A DNA stretch of 64,000 nucleotides from Actinocatenispora rupis (lineage in GTDB: Bacteria; Actinomycetota; Actinomycetes; Mycobacteriales; Micromonosporaceae). The DNA is taken from NCBI RefSeq assembly GCF_016861975.1, contig NZ_BOMB01000008.1:62001-126000 (forward strand). Reading direction: 5' to 3'. The notes beneath the pieces are model-generated. The model worked only from the letters and a program-made list of their open reading frames with translations. It was not told the DNA's origin and did not search any database. How positions within the stretch are numbered: the first letter of the stretch is position 1; each line of letters opens with the position of its first letter. The position numbers and the translations under genes are program-made. This document shows positions 35,642 through 46,523 of this stretch, one piece after another.

Positions 35642-38600
35642 TTACTTCGGGGTGGGCAGCGCCGCTTCCAGCAGCGCCTGCTGCTCCCAGCCGTGCACCT
35701 TGTTCGACCCGGCGGCCGGGGCCGCCGCGGCCGGGCGCGAGATGCGGCGCAGCCGCACCCCGTCCAGGTGCTCCAGCAGGTTCAGCGCGATGTGCGACCA
35801 GGCGCCCTGGTTCGCCGGCTCGTCCTGCACCCAGACGAAGTCCTCCGCGTTCGGGTACGCGGCGAGCGCGGCGCGCGTCTCCTCGACGGGCAGCGGGTAC
35901 AGCTGCTCGATCCGGACGATCGCCACGTCGGTCAGGCCGCGCGCCTCCCGCGCCTCCAGCAGGTCGTAGAACACCTTGCCGGAGCAGAGCAGGACGCGCT
36001 TCACACCGGCGCTGTCCAGCGGCTGACCCTTGATGCCCGGGTCGGCCAGTACCGGCTGGAACGTGCCGGTGGTGAAGTCCTCCACCGCGGAGACGGCGAG
36101 CTTGTGCCGGAGCAGCGACTTCGGCGTGAACACGACCAGCGGCTTGCGCTTCGGGCTCAGGCCCTGGCGGCGCAGCAGGTGGAAGTAGTTCGCCGGGGTC
36201 GTCGGCACGGTGACCCGCATGTTGTCCTCGGCGCAGAGCTGGAGATACCGCTCGATCCGGCCGGACGAGTGGTCCGGGCCCTGGCCCTCCAGGCCGTGCG
36301 GCAGCAGCAGCGTGACGCTGGTCTGCTGCCCCCACTTCGCCTCGCCGGACGAGATGAACTCGTCCACCACGGACTGCGCGCCGTTGGCGAAGTCGCCGAA
36401 CTGCGCCTCCCACAGCACCAGCGCGTCCGGCGTCTCCACCGAGTAGCCGTACTCGAAGCCCATCGCCGCGTACTCGCTGAGCAGCGAGTCCTGGACGAAG
36501 AAGCGGGCCTGCTCCGGGGAGAGGTTCGCCAGCGGCGTGTACTCCCGGCCGGTGTTGTGGTCGACGATCACCGAGTGCCGCTGCACGAACGTGCCGCGCC
36601 GCGAGTCCTGCCCGGACAGCCGTACGCCGACGCCCTCGGTGAGCAGCGCGCCGAACGCGATCAGCTCGCCCATCGCCCAGTCGATGCCGCCCTCGACGGT
36701 CATCTTCGCCCGCCGCTCCAGCAGCTTGCCGACCCGCGGGTGCGGCACGAAGCCCTCCGGCAGCCGGGTCTGCGCCTCGCCGACCAGCCGCACCACGTCC
36801 GCGGACGCGGCGGTCGCGACGATCGGCTCGGGCTCCGGCTCGCTCTTGCGCGGCAGCTGCTTGGTGGTCTTGGCGGCCTCCTTCGTCGCCTTGAACACCG
36901 TGTCGAGCTGGTCGTGGAAGTCCTTCAGGGCCTCCTCGGCCTCGGCCAGGGTGAAGTCACCGCGGCCGATCAGCTCCTCCGTGTAGAGCTTCCGGACCGA
37001 GCGCTTGTTGTCGATGATCTTGTACATCAGCGGCTGGGTCATCGCCGGGTCGTCGCCCTCGTTGTGCCCGCGCCGCCGGTAGCAGACCATGTCGATCACG
37101 ACGTCCTTGTTGAACGCCTGCCGGTACTCGAAGGCCAGCCGCGCCACCCGTACGCACGCCTCCGGGTCGTCCCCGTTCACGTGGAAGATCGGCGCCTGGA
37201 TCATCCGGGCCACGTCGGTCGAGTAGAGCGAGGACCGCGAGTACTCCGGGGAGGTCGTGAAGCCGACCTGGTTGTTGACCACCACGTGCACCGTGCCGCC
37301 GGTACGGTACCCGCGCAGCTGCGACAGGTTCAGCGTCTCGGCGACCACGCCCTGCCCGGCGAACGCCGCGTCACCGTGCACCATCACCGGCAGCACGGTG
37401 TAGCCCTCAAGCTTGAGGTCGATCCGGTCCTGCTTGGCCCGGACGATGCCCTCCAGCACCGGGTCGACGGCCTCCAGGTGGCTCGGGTTCGCCGCGACCG
37501 AGACTGTCGTCGAGTGCTGACCGTCCGGCGTGGTGAACTTGCCGACCATGCCGAGGTGGTACTTGACGTCGCCGGAGCCCTGCGTGGACTTCGGGTCGAC
37601 GTTGCCCTCGAACTCGCTGAAGATCTTCTCGTACGGCTTGCCGACGATGTTGGCCAGCACGTTCAGCCGGCCGCGGTGCGCCATGCCGATGACGACCTCG
37701 TCCATGCCGGCGTTCGCCGAGTCGCGCAGGATCCCGTCCAGCAACGGGATCAGCGTCTCGCCGCCCTCCAGGCTGAACCGCTTCTGCCCCACGTACTTCG
37801 TGGCGAGGAACGTCTCGAACGCCTCCGCCACGTTCAGCCGGCCGAGGATGTGCTTCTGCTCGTCCGTGCTCGGCGCCGGCTGCTTCACCTCGGCCCGGTC
37901 CTGGAGCCAGCGGCGCTCCTCCGGGTCCTGGATGTGCATGTACTCGACGCCGACGCGCCGACAGTACGAGTCGCGCAGCACGCCGAGGATGTCGCGCAGC
38001 TTCATCTTCTGCTTGCCGGCGAACCCGCCCACCGGGAACGTCCGGTCCAGGTCCCACAACGTCAACCCGTGCTGGAGGATGTCCAGGTTCGGGTTCTTCC
38101 GGATGTGGTACTCCAGCGGATCGGTGTCGGCCATCAGGTGCCCGTGCACCCGGTACGCCTCGATCAGCTCGATGACCCGCGCGTTCTTCTCGATCTGGCC
38201 GTCGGCGGTGCGGGCGGTGTCCCGCATCCAGCGCACCGGCTCGGTCGGCACCTTCAGCGCGGTGAACACCTGGTCGTAGAAGCCGTTGCCGCCGAGCAGC
38301 AGCTCGTGCACCCGCTTCAGGAACTCGCCGGACACCGCGCCCTGGATGATCCGGTGGTCGTACGTCGAGGTCAGCGTGATGATCTTGCTGATCGCGAGCT
38401 TCGACAGGTCCTCGTCGGACATCCCCGCGTACTCCGCCGGGTACTCCATCGCGCCGACGCCGATGATCGTGCCCTGGCCGTTGGTCAGCCGCGGCACCGA
38501 GTGCACCGTGCCGATGCCGCCCGGGTTGGTCAGCGAGATCGTCGCGCCGGCGTGGTCCTCCATCGTCAGCTCGTTCTTCCGGGCCCGCCGCACGAGGTCC

Positions 38601-39397
38601 TCGTACGCCGTCCAGAACTGCCGGAAGTCCATTTCCTCGGTGTGCTTGATGCTCGGCACGATCAGCGTGCGCGAGCCGTCCGGCCGGGCCAGGTCGATCG
38701 CCAGCCCGAGGTTCACGTGCTCGGGGGTGACCAGCGTCGGCTTGCCGTCGACCACCGAGTACGCGTTGTTCATCTCGGGGTAGTCGGCCAGCGCGCGGAC
38801 GACCGCGAACCCGATCAGGTGGGTGAAGCTCACCTTGCCGCCGCGGCCGCGGGCCAGGTGGTTGTTGATGACGATCCGGTTGTCGGCGAGCAGCTTGGCC
38901 GGGACGGCCCGGACGCTGGTCGCGGTCGGGATGGTCAGCGACGCGTCCATGTTGCTGGCGATCTTGGCGGCGATGCCGCGCAGCGTCGTGGTGTCCGCGC
39001 CGTCGGCGGGCTTCGCGGCGGCCGGGGACTTCGCGGCGGGCGCCGGCTTGGCGGCGGCGGGCGCGGACGCGGCCGGGGCGGCGGGCTTCGCCGGGGCCGG
39101 CTGCGCGGGGGCGGGCTGCCCCGGCGGGGCCGCGGGCGCGGCCGGCGGAGCGCTCGCCGCGGCGGGTGCGGCGGCCGGCTCGGCGACGGCCGTGCCCGCC
39201 GGCTTGGCCGTCGGAGTGGTCGTCGGCTTGTAGTCGGCGAAGAACTCGTGCCACGCGGGATCGACGCTCGACGGATCCGCGAGGTACTGCTGGTACATGT
39301 CCTCGACGATCCACTCGTTGGGCCCGAATCCCGCGAGCAGGCTGGTCTCCGACCCGCCGGACGCGGTGCTTGTTTCTCCGTTGCTCTGGCTCGACAC
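35642..39397 (-). CDS. kgd: Multifunctional 2-oxoglutarate dehydrogenase E1 / succinyltransferase
   Basis: A 1251-residue actinobacterial Kgd (SucA-type) protein. Residues 1-45 carry [20 protein letters not shown], the E1 N-terminal segment. A ~90-residue Pro/Ala linker follows. Then comes an E2-like succinyltransferase core ([14 protein letters not shown] ... [13 protein letters not shown]) and the ThDP-dependent E1 domain from about residue 370, with [17 protein letters not shown] and [13 protein letters not shown]. It oxidatively decarboxylates 2-oxoglutarate in the TCA cycle. The fusion and length match the mycobacterial enzyme. GTG at 39397 is the likely start; a second possible start lies 75 bp upstream. 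Confidence 0.95.
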   Translation of the reverse strand: MSSQSNGETSTASGGSETSLLAGFGPNEWIVEDMYQQYLADPSSVDPAWHEFFADYKPTTTPTAKPAGTAVAEPAAAPAAASAPPAAPAAPPGQPAPAQPAPAKPAAPAASAPAAAKPAPAAKSPAAAKPADGADTTTLRGIAAKIASNMDASLTIPTATSVRAVPAKLLADNRIVINNHLARGRGGKVSFTHLIGFAVVRALADYPEMNNAYSVVDGKPTLVTPEHVNLGLAIDLARPDGSRTLIVPSIKHTEEMDFRQFWTAYEDLVRRARKNELTMEDHAGATISLTNPGGIGTVHSVPRLTNGQGTIIGVGAMEYPAEYAGMSDEDLSKLAISKIITLTSTYDHRIIQGAVSGEFLKRVHELLLGGNGFYDQVFTALKVPTEPVRWMRDTARTADGQIEKNARVIELIEAYRVHGHLMADTDPLEYHIRKNPNLDILQHGLTLWDLDRTFPVGGFAGKQKMKLRDILGVLRDSYCRRVGVEYMHIQDPEERRWLQDRAEVKQPAPSTDEQKHILGRLNVAEAFETFLATKYVGQKRFSLEGGETLIPLLDGILRDSANAGMDEVVIGMAHRGRLNVLANIVGKPYEKIFSEFEGNVDPKSTQGSGDVKYHLGMVGKFTTPDGQHSTTVSVAANPSHLEAVDPVLEGIVRAKQDRIDLKLEGYTVLPVMVHGDAAFAGQGVVAETLNLSQLRGYRTGGTVHVVVNNQVGFTTSPEYSRSSLYSTDVARMIQAPIFHVNGDDPEACVRVARLAFEYRQAFNKDVVIDMVCYRRRGHNEGDDPAMTQPLMYKIIDNKRSVRKLYTEELIGRGDFTLAEAEEALKDFHDQLDTVFKATKEAAKTTKQLPRKSEPEPEPIVATAASADVVRLVGEAQTRLPEGFVPHPRVGKLLERRAKMTVEGGIDWAMGELIAFGALLTEGVGVRLSGQDSRRGTFVQRHSVIVDHNTGREYTPLANLSPEQARFFVQDSLLSEYAAMGFEYGYSVETPDALVLWEAQFGDFANGAQSVVDEFISSGEAKWGQQTSVTLLLPHGLEGQGPDHSSGRIERYLQLCAEDNMRVTVPTTPANYFHLLRRQGLSPKRKPLVVFTPKSLLRHKLAVSAVEDFTTGTFQPVLADPGIKGQPLDSAGVKRVLLCSGKVFYDLLEAREARGLTDVAIVRIEQLYPLPVEETRAALAAYPNAEDFVWVQDEPANQGAWSHIALNLLEHLDGVRLRRISRPAAAAPAAGSNKVHGWEQQALLEAALPTPK

Positions 39398-39607
39398 GGC
39401 CGTTATCGCCTCTTCCGACGCTATTGCGATCCTCGACCACCCGTGGGCGCGGGCGGCCGCCACGCTGAACACCCGGCGTTCCAGGCTACGCGCCCGCCTC
39501 GACCGCGTGCAGTGACGGGACCGACGGGCCGGGGGCTTTGTCCACAGGGGTGGTGTGTTTCACATATTCGGAAACGACGGCCGTGACAGGCCAGTTACGA
39601 GACGTGA

Positions 39608-39647
39608 CTCGGCCCACCGCCCGCAGGGTCGCAGACGGTGGGCCGAG
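39608..39647 (-). terminator. Terminator-like hairpin after the ABC exporter operon
   Basis: CTCGGCCCACCG (39608-39619) pairs with CGGTGGGCCGAG (39636-39647), a perfect 12-bp stem 18 bp downstream of the permease stop codon. The rest of 39398-39607 should hold the kgd promoter; no clear box was picked out. Confidence 0.8.
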
Positions 39648-39664
39648 GCCGTGCGCGGCAGTAC

Positions 39665-40474
39665 TCAGGAGATGTCGCGCTGGCGCGTGATCACGGTGCC
39701 GATCACCGCCGCGACCGCCCCGTACGCCAGAAGGATCAGTGCGCCGGCCCACCACTCGAAGCCGTCCGCGCCGTGCGGCGACGTCATGATCGACGACGCG
39801 CTGCTCGGCAGGTAGTACGCGATCTTCATCAGCCACTTGACGTGGAAGTACGAGGAGAGCAGGGCCAGGACGACCTGGACCACCGTCTGGCCGATCAGCA
39901 TCGCGACCAGGCCGAGGATCACCGACAGGATCTGGCTGCGCAGCAGCGCGCCGATGCCCAGGCCGAACACCGCCCAGATCGCGAACGCCAGCCAGTTCAG
40001 CCCGATGGACTTCAGCACCTCGGCGTTGCCCAGGTAGAGGTCGGCGTGCTGGGTGCTGAGGAAGATCAGGCCGGAACCCACCGCCAGCACCGTCGTGATC
40101 AGCGCGATCACCACGCCCACGATGACCGCGACGATCAGCTTCGCGCCGATCACCAGGGTCCGCTTCGGCGTCGCCAGGAACGTCGCCGTCGCCGTCTGGT
40201 GGAAGAACTCGTTCGTGAAGATCAGGATGCCGAAGACCATCGCCAGCAGCGTCCCGGCGTACTGCCCGGACGTGTACAGGCCGGTCACCGAGGTCAGCAG
40301 GCTGTCCGGGCCGCCCTGCTGCGGGCCGACCGTGCCCGGGTGGATCGTCACGTACGTCGCGAGCATGTTGAACGCGATCGCCACCGCGGTGAACGCGACG
40401 ACCCCGATGAGGATCAGCCACCACAGGCTCGTCGTACGGACCTTGAGCAGCTCGCTCCGGATCGCCCGGATCAT
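39665..40474 (-). CDS. ABC transporter permease (ABC-2 type)
   Basis: A 269-residue membrane protein with six hydrophobic segments. It starts MIRAIRSELLKVRTTSLWWLILI, the characteristic beginning of ABC-2 exporters. A large extracytoplasmic loop separates helices 1 and 2. Its ATG overlaps the stop codon of the ATPase gene (ATGA), so the two are coupled. Together they form an exporter of unknown substrate, of the kind often linked to antibiotic or lipid transport. Confidence 0.9.
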   Translation of the reverse strand: MIRAIRSELLKVRTTSLWWLILIGVVAFTAVAIAFNMLATYVTIHPGTVGPQQGGPDSLLTSVTGLYTSGQYAGTLLAMVFGILIFTNEFFHQTATATFLATPKRTLVIGAKLIVAVIVGVVIALITTVLAVGSGLIFLSTQHADLYLGNAEVLKSIGLNWLAFAIWAVFGLGIGALLRSQILSVILGLVAMLIGQTVVQVVLALLSSYFHVKWLMKIAYYLPSSASSIMTSPHGADGFEWWAGALILLAYGAVAAVIGTVITRQRDIS

Positions 40475-41382
40475 CGGATACCCGCCTTCCCGCTGGTGAG
40501 CTCCAGGAACACCTTCTCCAGGTCGGCGCGCTGCGGCGCCAGCTCGTGCAGCTCGACACCCGCGGCCAGCGCCGCCTTGCCGATCTGCGGCCCGGTCACG
40601 CCGGTGACCAGGAAGCCGCCGTTCTCGTCCTTGGCGACGGCGGTACGCGGGAGTTCCAGTGCGCCGAACAGCTTGTCGGGCTCGGGGGTGACCACCCGGA
40701 TCTGCCGGGCGGCACCGTCCAGGTTGGTCAGCTCCTCGACCGGGCCCTGCCGGATCAGCTTGCCGGCCGCGATGATGACCACGTCGTCGGCGAACAGCTG
40801 CACCTCGGACAGCAGGTGGCTGGAGACCAGGACGGTACGGCCCTGGTCGGCGAAGCTGGACAGCAACGTACGCATCCAGCGGATGCCCTCGGGGTCGAGC
40901 CCGTTCGCCGGCTCGTCGAAGATCAGCACCTGCGGGTCGCCGAGCATGCCGGCGGCGATGCCGAGGCGCTGCTTCATGCCGAGGGAGTAGCCCTTGACCT
41001 TGCGCTTCGCGGCCGGAGTGAGCCCGACCATCTCCAGCGCGTGGTCGGCCCGGTTCGCCGGCAGGCCCGCCGCCGCGCACAGTACGCGGAGGTGGTCGCG
41101 GCCGGTGCGGCCCTTGTGGAAGCTGGACGCCTCCAGGCCCGCGCCCACGATCCGCAGCGGGTCCGGCAGGTCCACGTACCGCCGGCCGCCGATGGTCGCG
41201 GTGCCGGAGGTGGCGGTGACCAGGCCCAGCAACATGCGCAGGGTGGTGGTCTTGCCGGCCCCGTTGGGTCCGAGGAACCCGGTCACCCGGCCGGGCTGGA
41301 CCGTGAACGAGAGGTTGTCGACGGCTCTGACCTTGCGGAACTGCTTGGTCAGGCCGGTGACGACGATCTGGCCGTCAGCCAT
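40471..41382 (-). CDS. ABC transporter ATP-binding protein
   Basis: A 303-residue ABC ATPase. Walker A is GPNGAGKTT, the signature is YSLGMKQRLGIA, Walker B is VLIFDEPANGLDP, and the switch His lies in VSSHLLSEVQ. The C-terminal ~70 residues (LELPRTAVAKDENGGF ... VFLELTSGKAGIR) are the usual extension of the DrrA/CcmA type. It energises the ABC-2 permease encoded immediately downstream. Confidence 0.93.
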   Translation of the reverse strand: MADGQIVVTGLTKQFRKVRAVDNLSFTVQPGRVTGFLGPNGAGKTTTLRMLLGLVTATSGTATIGGRRYVDLPDPLRIVGAGLEASSFHKGRTGRDHLRVLCAAAGLPANRADHALEMVGLTPAAKRKVKGYSLGMKQRLGIAAGMLGDPQVLIFDEPANGLDPEGIRWMRTLLSSFADQGRTVLVSSHLLSEVQLFADDVVIIAAGKLIRQGPVEELTNLDGAARQIRVVTPEPDKLFGALELPRTAVAKDENGGFLVTGVTGPQIGKAALAAGVELHELAPQRADLEKVFLELTSGKAGIR

Positions 41383-41495
41383 GGAGTTGCGTGCCTCCCC
41401 TTCGAAAGGATGTCGCGCCGTCCGGCGCGGGTCGATCACGGGTAAAGAACACCGAGTGTGACATGGGCCGTCCCGCGTCGCAGCTCGGCGAACGT

Positions 41496-41903
41496 TCAGC
41501 GGCGACGCGCGGCGACCCGGTTGGCCACCATCCAGACCGCCGCCAGCGCCAGCAGCTGACCGAGCGACCACGGCGCCAACCCGGGCCGCATCACCAGCAC
41601 CACCACGTACTCCACGGCGGTGAGCGCCAGCGCCGTCGCACCCACCGCGGCGAGGCCGTCCCGGGCGATCGCCCGGTCCCGCTCGTCCCGGTACTCGAAG
41701 GCGTCGACGCGCTCGACGTCGCTGGCACCCGGCCGGCGCGCCCGGCGGACCATGACCACGGTGGCCACGGCGCCGACGGCGACGACGATCGCCTGCTGCC
41801 AGTGGCCCACGGCCGCCGTGGCCACCGCCACGACCACCATGACGGTGCAGATGACGAGGTTGGCGGGGGAGAGGGGCAGCCGGCGCTCAGTCGACGTCGA
41901 CAT
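41496..41903 (-). CDS. Small four-helix membrane protein
   Basis: A 135-residue protein with about four hydrophobic helices in two pairs, joined by a charged loop (DAFEYRDERDRAIARDG). The motif DERD between the hairpins is shared with DUF2178-like membrane proteins that accompany small XRE regulators. Its start overlaps the end of the XRE gene, so the two are translationally coupled. The function is unknown. The regulator probably controls it. Confidence 0.75.
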   Translation of the reverse strand: MSTSTERRLPLSPANLVICTVMVVVAVATAAVGHWQQAIVVAVGAVATVVMVRRARRPGASDVERVDAFEYRDERDRAIARDGLAAVGATALALTAVEYVVVLVMRPGLAPWSLGQLLALAAVWMVANRVAARRR

Positions 41904-42084
41904 GGAAGACCTCCTCGATCAGCAGCCCGAAGTAGTGGGCGAGGCGTGCCGCCAGGCCGAGCGACGGGTCGTAGCGTCCGACCTCGATCGCGTTGATGGT
42001 CTGCCGGGACACGCCGACCGCGGTCGCCAGGTCGCCCTGCGACAGGCCGCGTTCGGTACGCAGCCGGCGCACCTCGCTCTCCAC
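41887..42084 (-). CDS. XRE-family (YyaN-like) transcriptional regulator
   Basis: A 65-residue Cro/CI-type HTH protein, RLRTERGLSQGDLATAVGVSRQTINAIEVGRYDPSL, followed by a short helix and the FGLLIEEVFHV end typical of this class. The GTG at 42084 is preferred over an upstream TTG at 42120. With GTG, the -10 box CATCCT ends 7 bp before the start codon, giving a leaderless mRNA, and two operator palindromes fall inside the promoter rather than in the coding region. The gene is likely autoregulated. Confidence 0.85.
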   Translation of the reverse strand: MESEVRRLRTERGLSQGDLATAVGVSRQTINAIEVGRYDPSLGLAARLAHYFGLLIEEVFHVDVD

Positions 42085-42085
42085 G

Positions 42086-42138
42086 CTGTCAAGGATGCTT
42101 GACAGCTCCCGTGGTGTCAAGTGCGCTTGACACCACGG
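42086..42138 (-). promoter_or_regulatory. Twin TGTCAAG-N4-CTTGACA operators and promoter
   Basis: Two palindromes share the core TGTCAAG-N4-CTTGACA. One is at 42109-42138, with arms CCGTGGTGTCAAG and CTTGACACCACGG. The other is at 42086-42105, with arms CTGTCAAG and CTTGACAG. Their centres are 28 bp apart. On the minus strand the upper one supplies a TTGACA -35 box and CATCCT follows after 17 bp, so both sites overlap the promoter. This looks like the binding site of the XRE protein itself. Confidence 0.75.
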
Positions 42139-42177
42139 CGGGTGCCGGAGGCCCTCGGACGGTGCGTGTGCCGGGGC

Positions 42178-43272
42178 TCAGCCGGTGAGTACGGTGCGGA
42201 CCTGGGCGGCGATCTCCAGGTCCTCGCGCGCCTCGACGACGAGAGTACGGACCGGGGCCGGGTCGGCGGTGACGTCCGCGTCCGGTACCGGTGCGGCGTT
42301 GCGGTCGGGGTCGACGGCGAGGCCGAGGAAGGCCAGCCCGGCCACGGCGCCGGCGCGTACCTCGGGGGCGTGCTCTCCGATGCCGCCGGTGAACACGAGC
42401 GCGTCGAGGCCGCCGAGCGCGGCGGTCATCGCGCCGATGCCGGCGCGCAGCCGGTGCTGGTACACGTCGAGGGTGCGGCGGGCGGCGCGGTCGCCGGCGC
42501 GGTACCGGGAGAGGATCGTGGCCATGTCCTGGGTGCCGGCCAGGGCGAGCAGGCCGGAGTGCGCCTCCAGCGCGCGGGACACCTCGGCGGCGGACAGCCC
42601 GGCGGTGGTCTGGAGCCACAGCACGAGCCCGGGGTCGACGGTGCCGGAGCGGGTACCCATCACGATGCCTTCGAGCGGCGTGAAGCCCATCGTGGTGTCG
42701 ACCGACCGGCCCCCGCGTACGGCGGCGAGCGAGGCGCCGGAGCCGAGGTGGCAGGTGACGACGCGGGCGGTGCTGGCGTCGAGGCCGGCGAGTTCGGCGG
42801 CCCGGCGCGCCGCGTACGCGTGGGACAGGCCGTGGAACCCGTACCGGCGGATGGCGTAGCGCTCGCGCCACTCGGCGGGGACCGGGTAGGTGGCCGCCGC
42901 GTACGGGAGGTCGGTGTGGAAGGCGGTGTCGAAGCAGGCGACGGCCGGGACGTCGGGCAGCAGCTCGCCGACCGCGCGGATCCCGGCCAGCCCGAACGAC
43001 TGGTGCAGTGGCGCCAGGTCGCGCAGTTCGGCGATGCCGGCGACGACGTCCGGGTCGAGCCGTACCGGTCCGCGGAACTCGCGGCCGCCGTGCACGATCC
43101 GGTGCCCGACCGCGTCCGCCGGCCCCAGCCCGGTCAGCGCCTGCCGCAGCGACGCCAGCGAGAACTCCCCGGCGACCGCGGCCAGGTCCGCGTGCCCGGT
43201 GACCGTGTCCGTACCGTCCAGCATCCGTAGCTTGACGCTGGACGAGCCGCAGTTGACGACCAGGACCCGCAT
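42178..43272 (-). CDS. ackA: Acetate kinase
   Basis: A 364-residue acetate kinase that makes ATP from acetyl phosphate. VVNCGSSSVKL at the N-terminus, AVGHRIVHGGREF, ACFDTAFH, YGFHGLSHAYA and HLGSGASLAAVRGGRSVDTTMGFTPLEG are all family signatures. GGIGEHAPEVR marks the C-terminal ATP site. It lies 20 bp downstream of xfp on the same strand, forming the phosphoketolase/acetate kinase pair that turns xylulose-5-phosphate into acetate and ATP. Confidence 0.96.
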   Translation of the reverse strand: MRVLVVNCGSSSVKLRMLDGTDTVTGHADLAAVAGEFSLASLRQALTGLGPADAVGHRIVHGGREFRGPVRLDPDVVAGIAELRDLAPLHQSFGLAGIRAVGELLPDVPAVACFDTAFHTDLPYAAATYPVPAEWRERYAIRRYGFHGLSHAYAARRAAELAGLDASTARVVTCHLGSGASLAAVRGGRSVDTTMGFTPLEGIVMGTRSGTVDPGLVLWLQTTAGLSAAEVSRALEAHSGLLALAGTQDMATILSRYRAGDRAARRTLDVYQHRLRAGIGAMTAALGGLDALVFTGGIGEHAPEVRAGAVAGLAFLGLAVDPDRNAAPVPDADVTADPAPVRTLVVEAREDLEIAAQVRTVLTG

Positions 43273-43292
43273 CGTGTCGGCGCGCGCCCAGG

Positions 43293-45662
43293 TCAGTACG
43301 GCCACGTCCAGTCGCGGACCTCGGGCGTGTCCAGCCCGTGCTCCCGGGTGTACGCGCGCGCCGCGAGCCGGGCGTCCGCCATGTGCTGGCGCAGCGCCGC
43401 GGCCCGGCTGCCCAGCGACGGCACCCGGTCGACCACGTCCATGACCAGGTGGTACCGGTCGAGGTCGTTGAGCATCACCATGTCGAACGGCGTCGTCGTC
43501 GTGCCGTTCTCCTTGTACCCGCGGACGTGGAAGTTCGTGTGGTTGCGCCGCCGGTACGTGAGGCGGTGGATCAGCCACGGGTAGCCGTGGTACGCGAAGA
43601 TCACCGGCTTGTCGGGCGTGAACAGCGTGTCGAACTCGGCCTCCGGCAGGCCGTGCGGGTGCTCCCGCTCGTCCTGCAGCCGCATCAGGTCGACCACGTT
43701 GACCACCCGTACCTTCAGGTCGGGCAGGTGCTGCCGGAGCAGGTCGACGGCGGCGAGCACCTCCAGGGTCGGTACGTCGCCGCAGCAGCCGAACACCACG
43801 TCCGGGTCGCCGTCGTCGTTCGAGGCCCAGTCCCAGATGCCGAGCCCGCGGGTGCAGTGCGCGACCGCCTGCTCCATCGTCAGGAACTGCGGCGCCGGCT
43901 GCTTGCCCGCCACCACCACGTTCACGTACTGCCGGGAGCGCAGGCAGTGGTCGGCCACGGACAGCAGGGTGTTCGCGTCCGGCGGCAGGTACACCCGGAT
44001 GACCTCGGCCTTCTTGTTGGCGACGTGGTCGATGAAGCCGGGGTCCTGGTGCGAGAAGCCGTTGTGGTCCTGCCGCCACACGTGGCTGGACAGCAGGTAG
44101 TTGAGCGACGCGACCGGGCGCCGCCACGGGATCCCGTTCGTCGTACGCAGCCACTTGGCGTGCTGGTTGAACATCGAGTCGACGATGTGGATGAACGCCT
44201 CGTAGCAGTTGAACAGGCCGTGCCGCCCGGTCAGCAGGTAGCCCTCCAGGAAGCCCTGGCACTGGTGCTCGCTCAGCACCTCGATGACCCGGCCGTGCGG
44301 GGCGAGCGTGTCGTCGGACGGGTAGATCTCCGCCTGCCACGCCTTGTCCGTCACCTCGTACACGGCGTCGAGCCGGTTCGAGGCGGTCTCGTCCGGGCCG
44401 ACGAGCCGGAAGTTGTCCGGGTTGCGGGCGATCACGTCGCGCAGCCAGGCACCGAGTACCCGGGTGGCCTCGGCGCTGGTGGTCGCCGGCTTGTCCACCG
44501 CCACCGCGTACTCCCGGAAGTCGGGGAGGCGCAGGTCGCGCAGCAGGAGGCCGCCGTTGGCGTGCGGGCTGGCGCTCATCCGCAGGTCGCCGCGCGGCGC
44601 GAGCAGCCCCAGGTCCGGTTGCAGCCGGCCGGCCTCGTCGAACAGCTCGTCCGGCCGGTACGAGCGCAGCCACGTTTCGAGCTGCGCCCGGTGCGCGTCG
44701 TTGGTACGGCACTCGGAGATCGGCACCTGGTGCGCCCGGTACGAGCCCTCGACCTGCCTGCCGTCGACCGTCGCCGGCCCGGTCCAGCCCTTCGGCGTAC
44801 GCAGCACGATCATCGGCCACGGCAGCCGTTCCGTGCCCGCCCCGGTACGCGCGGCCCGCTGGATCGCCGCGATCTCGTCGAAGACCAGGTCCAGCGTGGC
44901 GGCCATCAGCTGGTGCATGGCCGCCGGATCGTCGCCCGCCACCAGGTACGGGTGGTAGCCGTACCCGGTGAGCAGCGCGGTCAGCTCGTCGTCGGGGATG
45001 CGGGCGAGGATCGTCGGGTTCGCGATCTTGTACCCGTTGAGGTGCAGGATCGGCAGCACCGCCCCGTCGGTCGCCGGATCCAGGAACTTGTTGCCGTGCC
45101 AGCCGGTCGCCAGCGGCCCGGTCTCGGCCTCGCCGTCCCCGACCACCGCCGCGACCACCAGGTCCGGGTTGTCGAACGCCGCACCGTACGCGTGGCTCAG
45201 CACGTATCCCAGCTCGCCGCCCTCGTGGATCGAGCCGGGCACCTCCGGCGCCGCGTGGCTCGGGATCCCGCCCGGGAACGAGAACTGCCGGAACAGCGCC
45301 CGCAGCCCGTCGACGTCCTGCCCCACGTTCGGCACCAGCTCCGAGTACGTGCCCTCCAGGTACGCCTGGGCGACGACCGCGGGGCCGCCGTGCCCCGGAC
45401 CGGCCATGAAGATCATCTTCCGCTCGCGGTCGCGGATCACCCGGTTCAGGTGCGTCCAGCAGAAGTTCAGGCCCGGTGTCGTACCCCAGTGACCGAGCAG
45501 CCGCGGCTTGATGTGCTCGGCCGCGAGCGGCTCCCGCAGCAGCGGGTTGTCCATCAGGTAGATCTGGCCGACCGCCAGGTAGTTCGCCGCCCGCCAGTAC
45601 GCGTCGAGGGCGCGCAGGTCCTGCTCGCCCAACGGTTCGGTCGCGGTGCGCACAGCAGCCAC
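43293..45662 (-). CDS. xfp: Xylulose-5-phosphate/fructose-6-phosphate phosphoketolase
   Basis: A 789-residue ThDP enzyme producing acetyl phosphate. Signatures include [61 protein letters not shown] and the ThDP loop [26 protein letters not shown] lies in the second half. The GTG at 45662 has GGAGG five bases upstream, so I prefer it to GTG 45704, which would overlap the erm stop codon. It is followed by ackA. Expression may be linked to the erm gene just upstream, with a 41-bp gap. Confidence 0.95.
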   Translation of the reverse strand: MAAVRTATEPLGEQDLRALDAYWRAANYLAVGQIYLMDNPLLREPLAAEHIKPRLLGHWGTTPGLNFCWTHLNRVIRDRERKMIFMAGPGHGGPAVVAQAYLEGTYSELVPNVGQDVDGLRALFRQFSFPGGIPSHAAPEVPGSIHEGGELGYVLSHAYGAAFDNPDLVVAAVVGDGEAETGPLATGWHGNKFLDPATDGAVLPILHLNGYKIANPTILARIPDDELTALLTGYGYHPYLVAGDDPAAMHQLMAATLDLVFDEIAAIQRAARTGAGTERLPWPMIVLRTPKGWTGPATVDGRQVEGSYRAHQVPISECRTNDAHRAQLETWLRSYRPDELFDEAGRLQPDLGLLAPRGDLRMSASPHANGGLLLRDLRLPDFREYAVAVDKPATTSAEATRVLGAWLRDVIARNPDNFRLVGPDETASNRLDAVYEVTDKAWQAEIYPSDDTLAPHGRVIEVLSEHQCQGFLEGYLLTGRHGLFNCYEAFIHIVDSMFNQHAKWLRTTNGIPWRRPVASLNYLLSSHVWRQDHNGFSHQDPGFIDHVANKKAEVIRVYLPPDANTLLSVADHCLRSRQYVNVVVAGKQPAPQFLTMEQAVAHCTRGLGIWDWASNDDGDPDVVFGCCGDVPTLEVLAAVDLLRQHLPDLKVRVVNVVDLMRLQDEREHPHGLPEAEFDTLFTPDKPVIFAYHGYPWLIHRLTYRRRNHTNFHVRGYKENGTTTTPFDMVMLNDLDRYHLVMDVVDRVPSLGSRAAALRQHMADARLAARAYTREHGLDTPEVRDWTWPY

Positions 45663-45703
45663 TGGTACCTCCGCCGCAGCAGTGGACAGTCCCTCCCGCG
45701 ACA

Positions 45704-46516
45704 CTAGGTGCCACTCCGCCCACGTGCCGGCTGTTCGCCGGTACCGGTGCCCGCGTCACCCGCCGCCGCCCGTACGGCCAGGGCGAGCCACTGCTCCGGT
45801 GTCACCGTGCCGGCCGCCGCCGGTGGCGAGATCCCGGTACTCCGGGCCAACCGGTGCGCCCGTCCCCGCGGTACCACCGCGTCCAGCGTCGCCGCGACCG
45901 TCCCGCCCGGCCGCCGGTACGCGGCGGTCAGCATCGCGCGCAGCGGACGCAGCGCCCGCCGGTCCACGGCGCGCGGCCGGATCCGCAGGTGCGCCGCCGC
46001 CACCCGGGGCGCCGGCGAGAACGCCGCGGGCGCCACCCGGCGCACGATGCGCAGCTCGTACCGGGCGGCCCACCACGCCGTTCCGGCGTCCCGCGGTACG
46101 GCCGCGGTCAGCCGCCGCGCGAACCCCCACTCGACGAGCAGGTCGGCGCCGAGCAGCGGCGCGTCCCCGTCGAGCAGCCGGCGCAGCGCCGCCGTACCCA
46201 CCGCGAACGGCAGGTTCGCCACCACCGCGTACGGCCGGCGTGGCAGCGGTACCCGCCGCAGATCCTCCTGTACGACCCGGACCGGGCCATCGGCGAACCG
46301 TCGGCGCAACCGCCGTACGAACGCCTCGTCCCGCTCGACGGCCAGCACCCGCGCACCGGTACCGGCGAGCGCGGCGGTGATGCCCCCCGGCCCGGCGCCG
46401 AACTCGACGACCAGGTCGCCGGGGCCGACCCCGGCCGACCGGACGAGCCCGGCGATGACGGACCGGTCGCGCAGAAAGTGCACCCCGGACGGATTTTCCC
46501 TCGTACGTTCCCGCAC
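45704..46516 (-). CDS. erm: 23S rRNA adenine-N6 methyltransferase, Erm family
   Basis: A 270-residue Erm/KsgA-fold methyltransferase. It starts [18 protein letters not shown] (the Q/H-x-F-L entry motif). Motif I is [15 protein letters not shown], the acidic ribose contact is LAVERDE, and the catalytic motif IV is [14 protein letters not shown]. Erm enzymes methylate A2058 of 23S rRNA and give macrolide-lincosamide-streptogramin resistance. The Arg-rich C-terminal extension is typical of actinobacterial members. GTG at 46516 follows GGGAGT. A six-codon leader ORF lies ~200 bp upstream, and a hairpin covers the ribosome binding site, which implies drug-dependent induction. Confidence 0.87.
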   Translation of the reverse strand: MRERTRENPSGVHFLRDRSVIAGLVRSAGVGPGDLVVEFGAGPGGITAALAGTGARVLAVERDEAFVRRLRRRFADGPVRVVQEDLRRVPLPRRPYAVVANLPFAVGTAALRRLLDGDAPLLGADLLVEWGFARRLTAAVPRDAGTAWWAARYELRIVRRVAPAAFSPAPRVAAAHLRIRPRAVDRRALRPLRAMLTAAYRRPGGTVAATLDAVVPRGRAHRLARSTGISPPAAAGTVTPEQWLALAVRAAAGDAGTGTGEQPARGRSGT

Positions 46517-46523
46517 GTGTACT

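Noticed and set aside
35693-39586. Long plus-strand frame opposite kgd
   Set aside because: It mirrors the conserved Kgd coding sequence and its translation is compositionally random.
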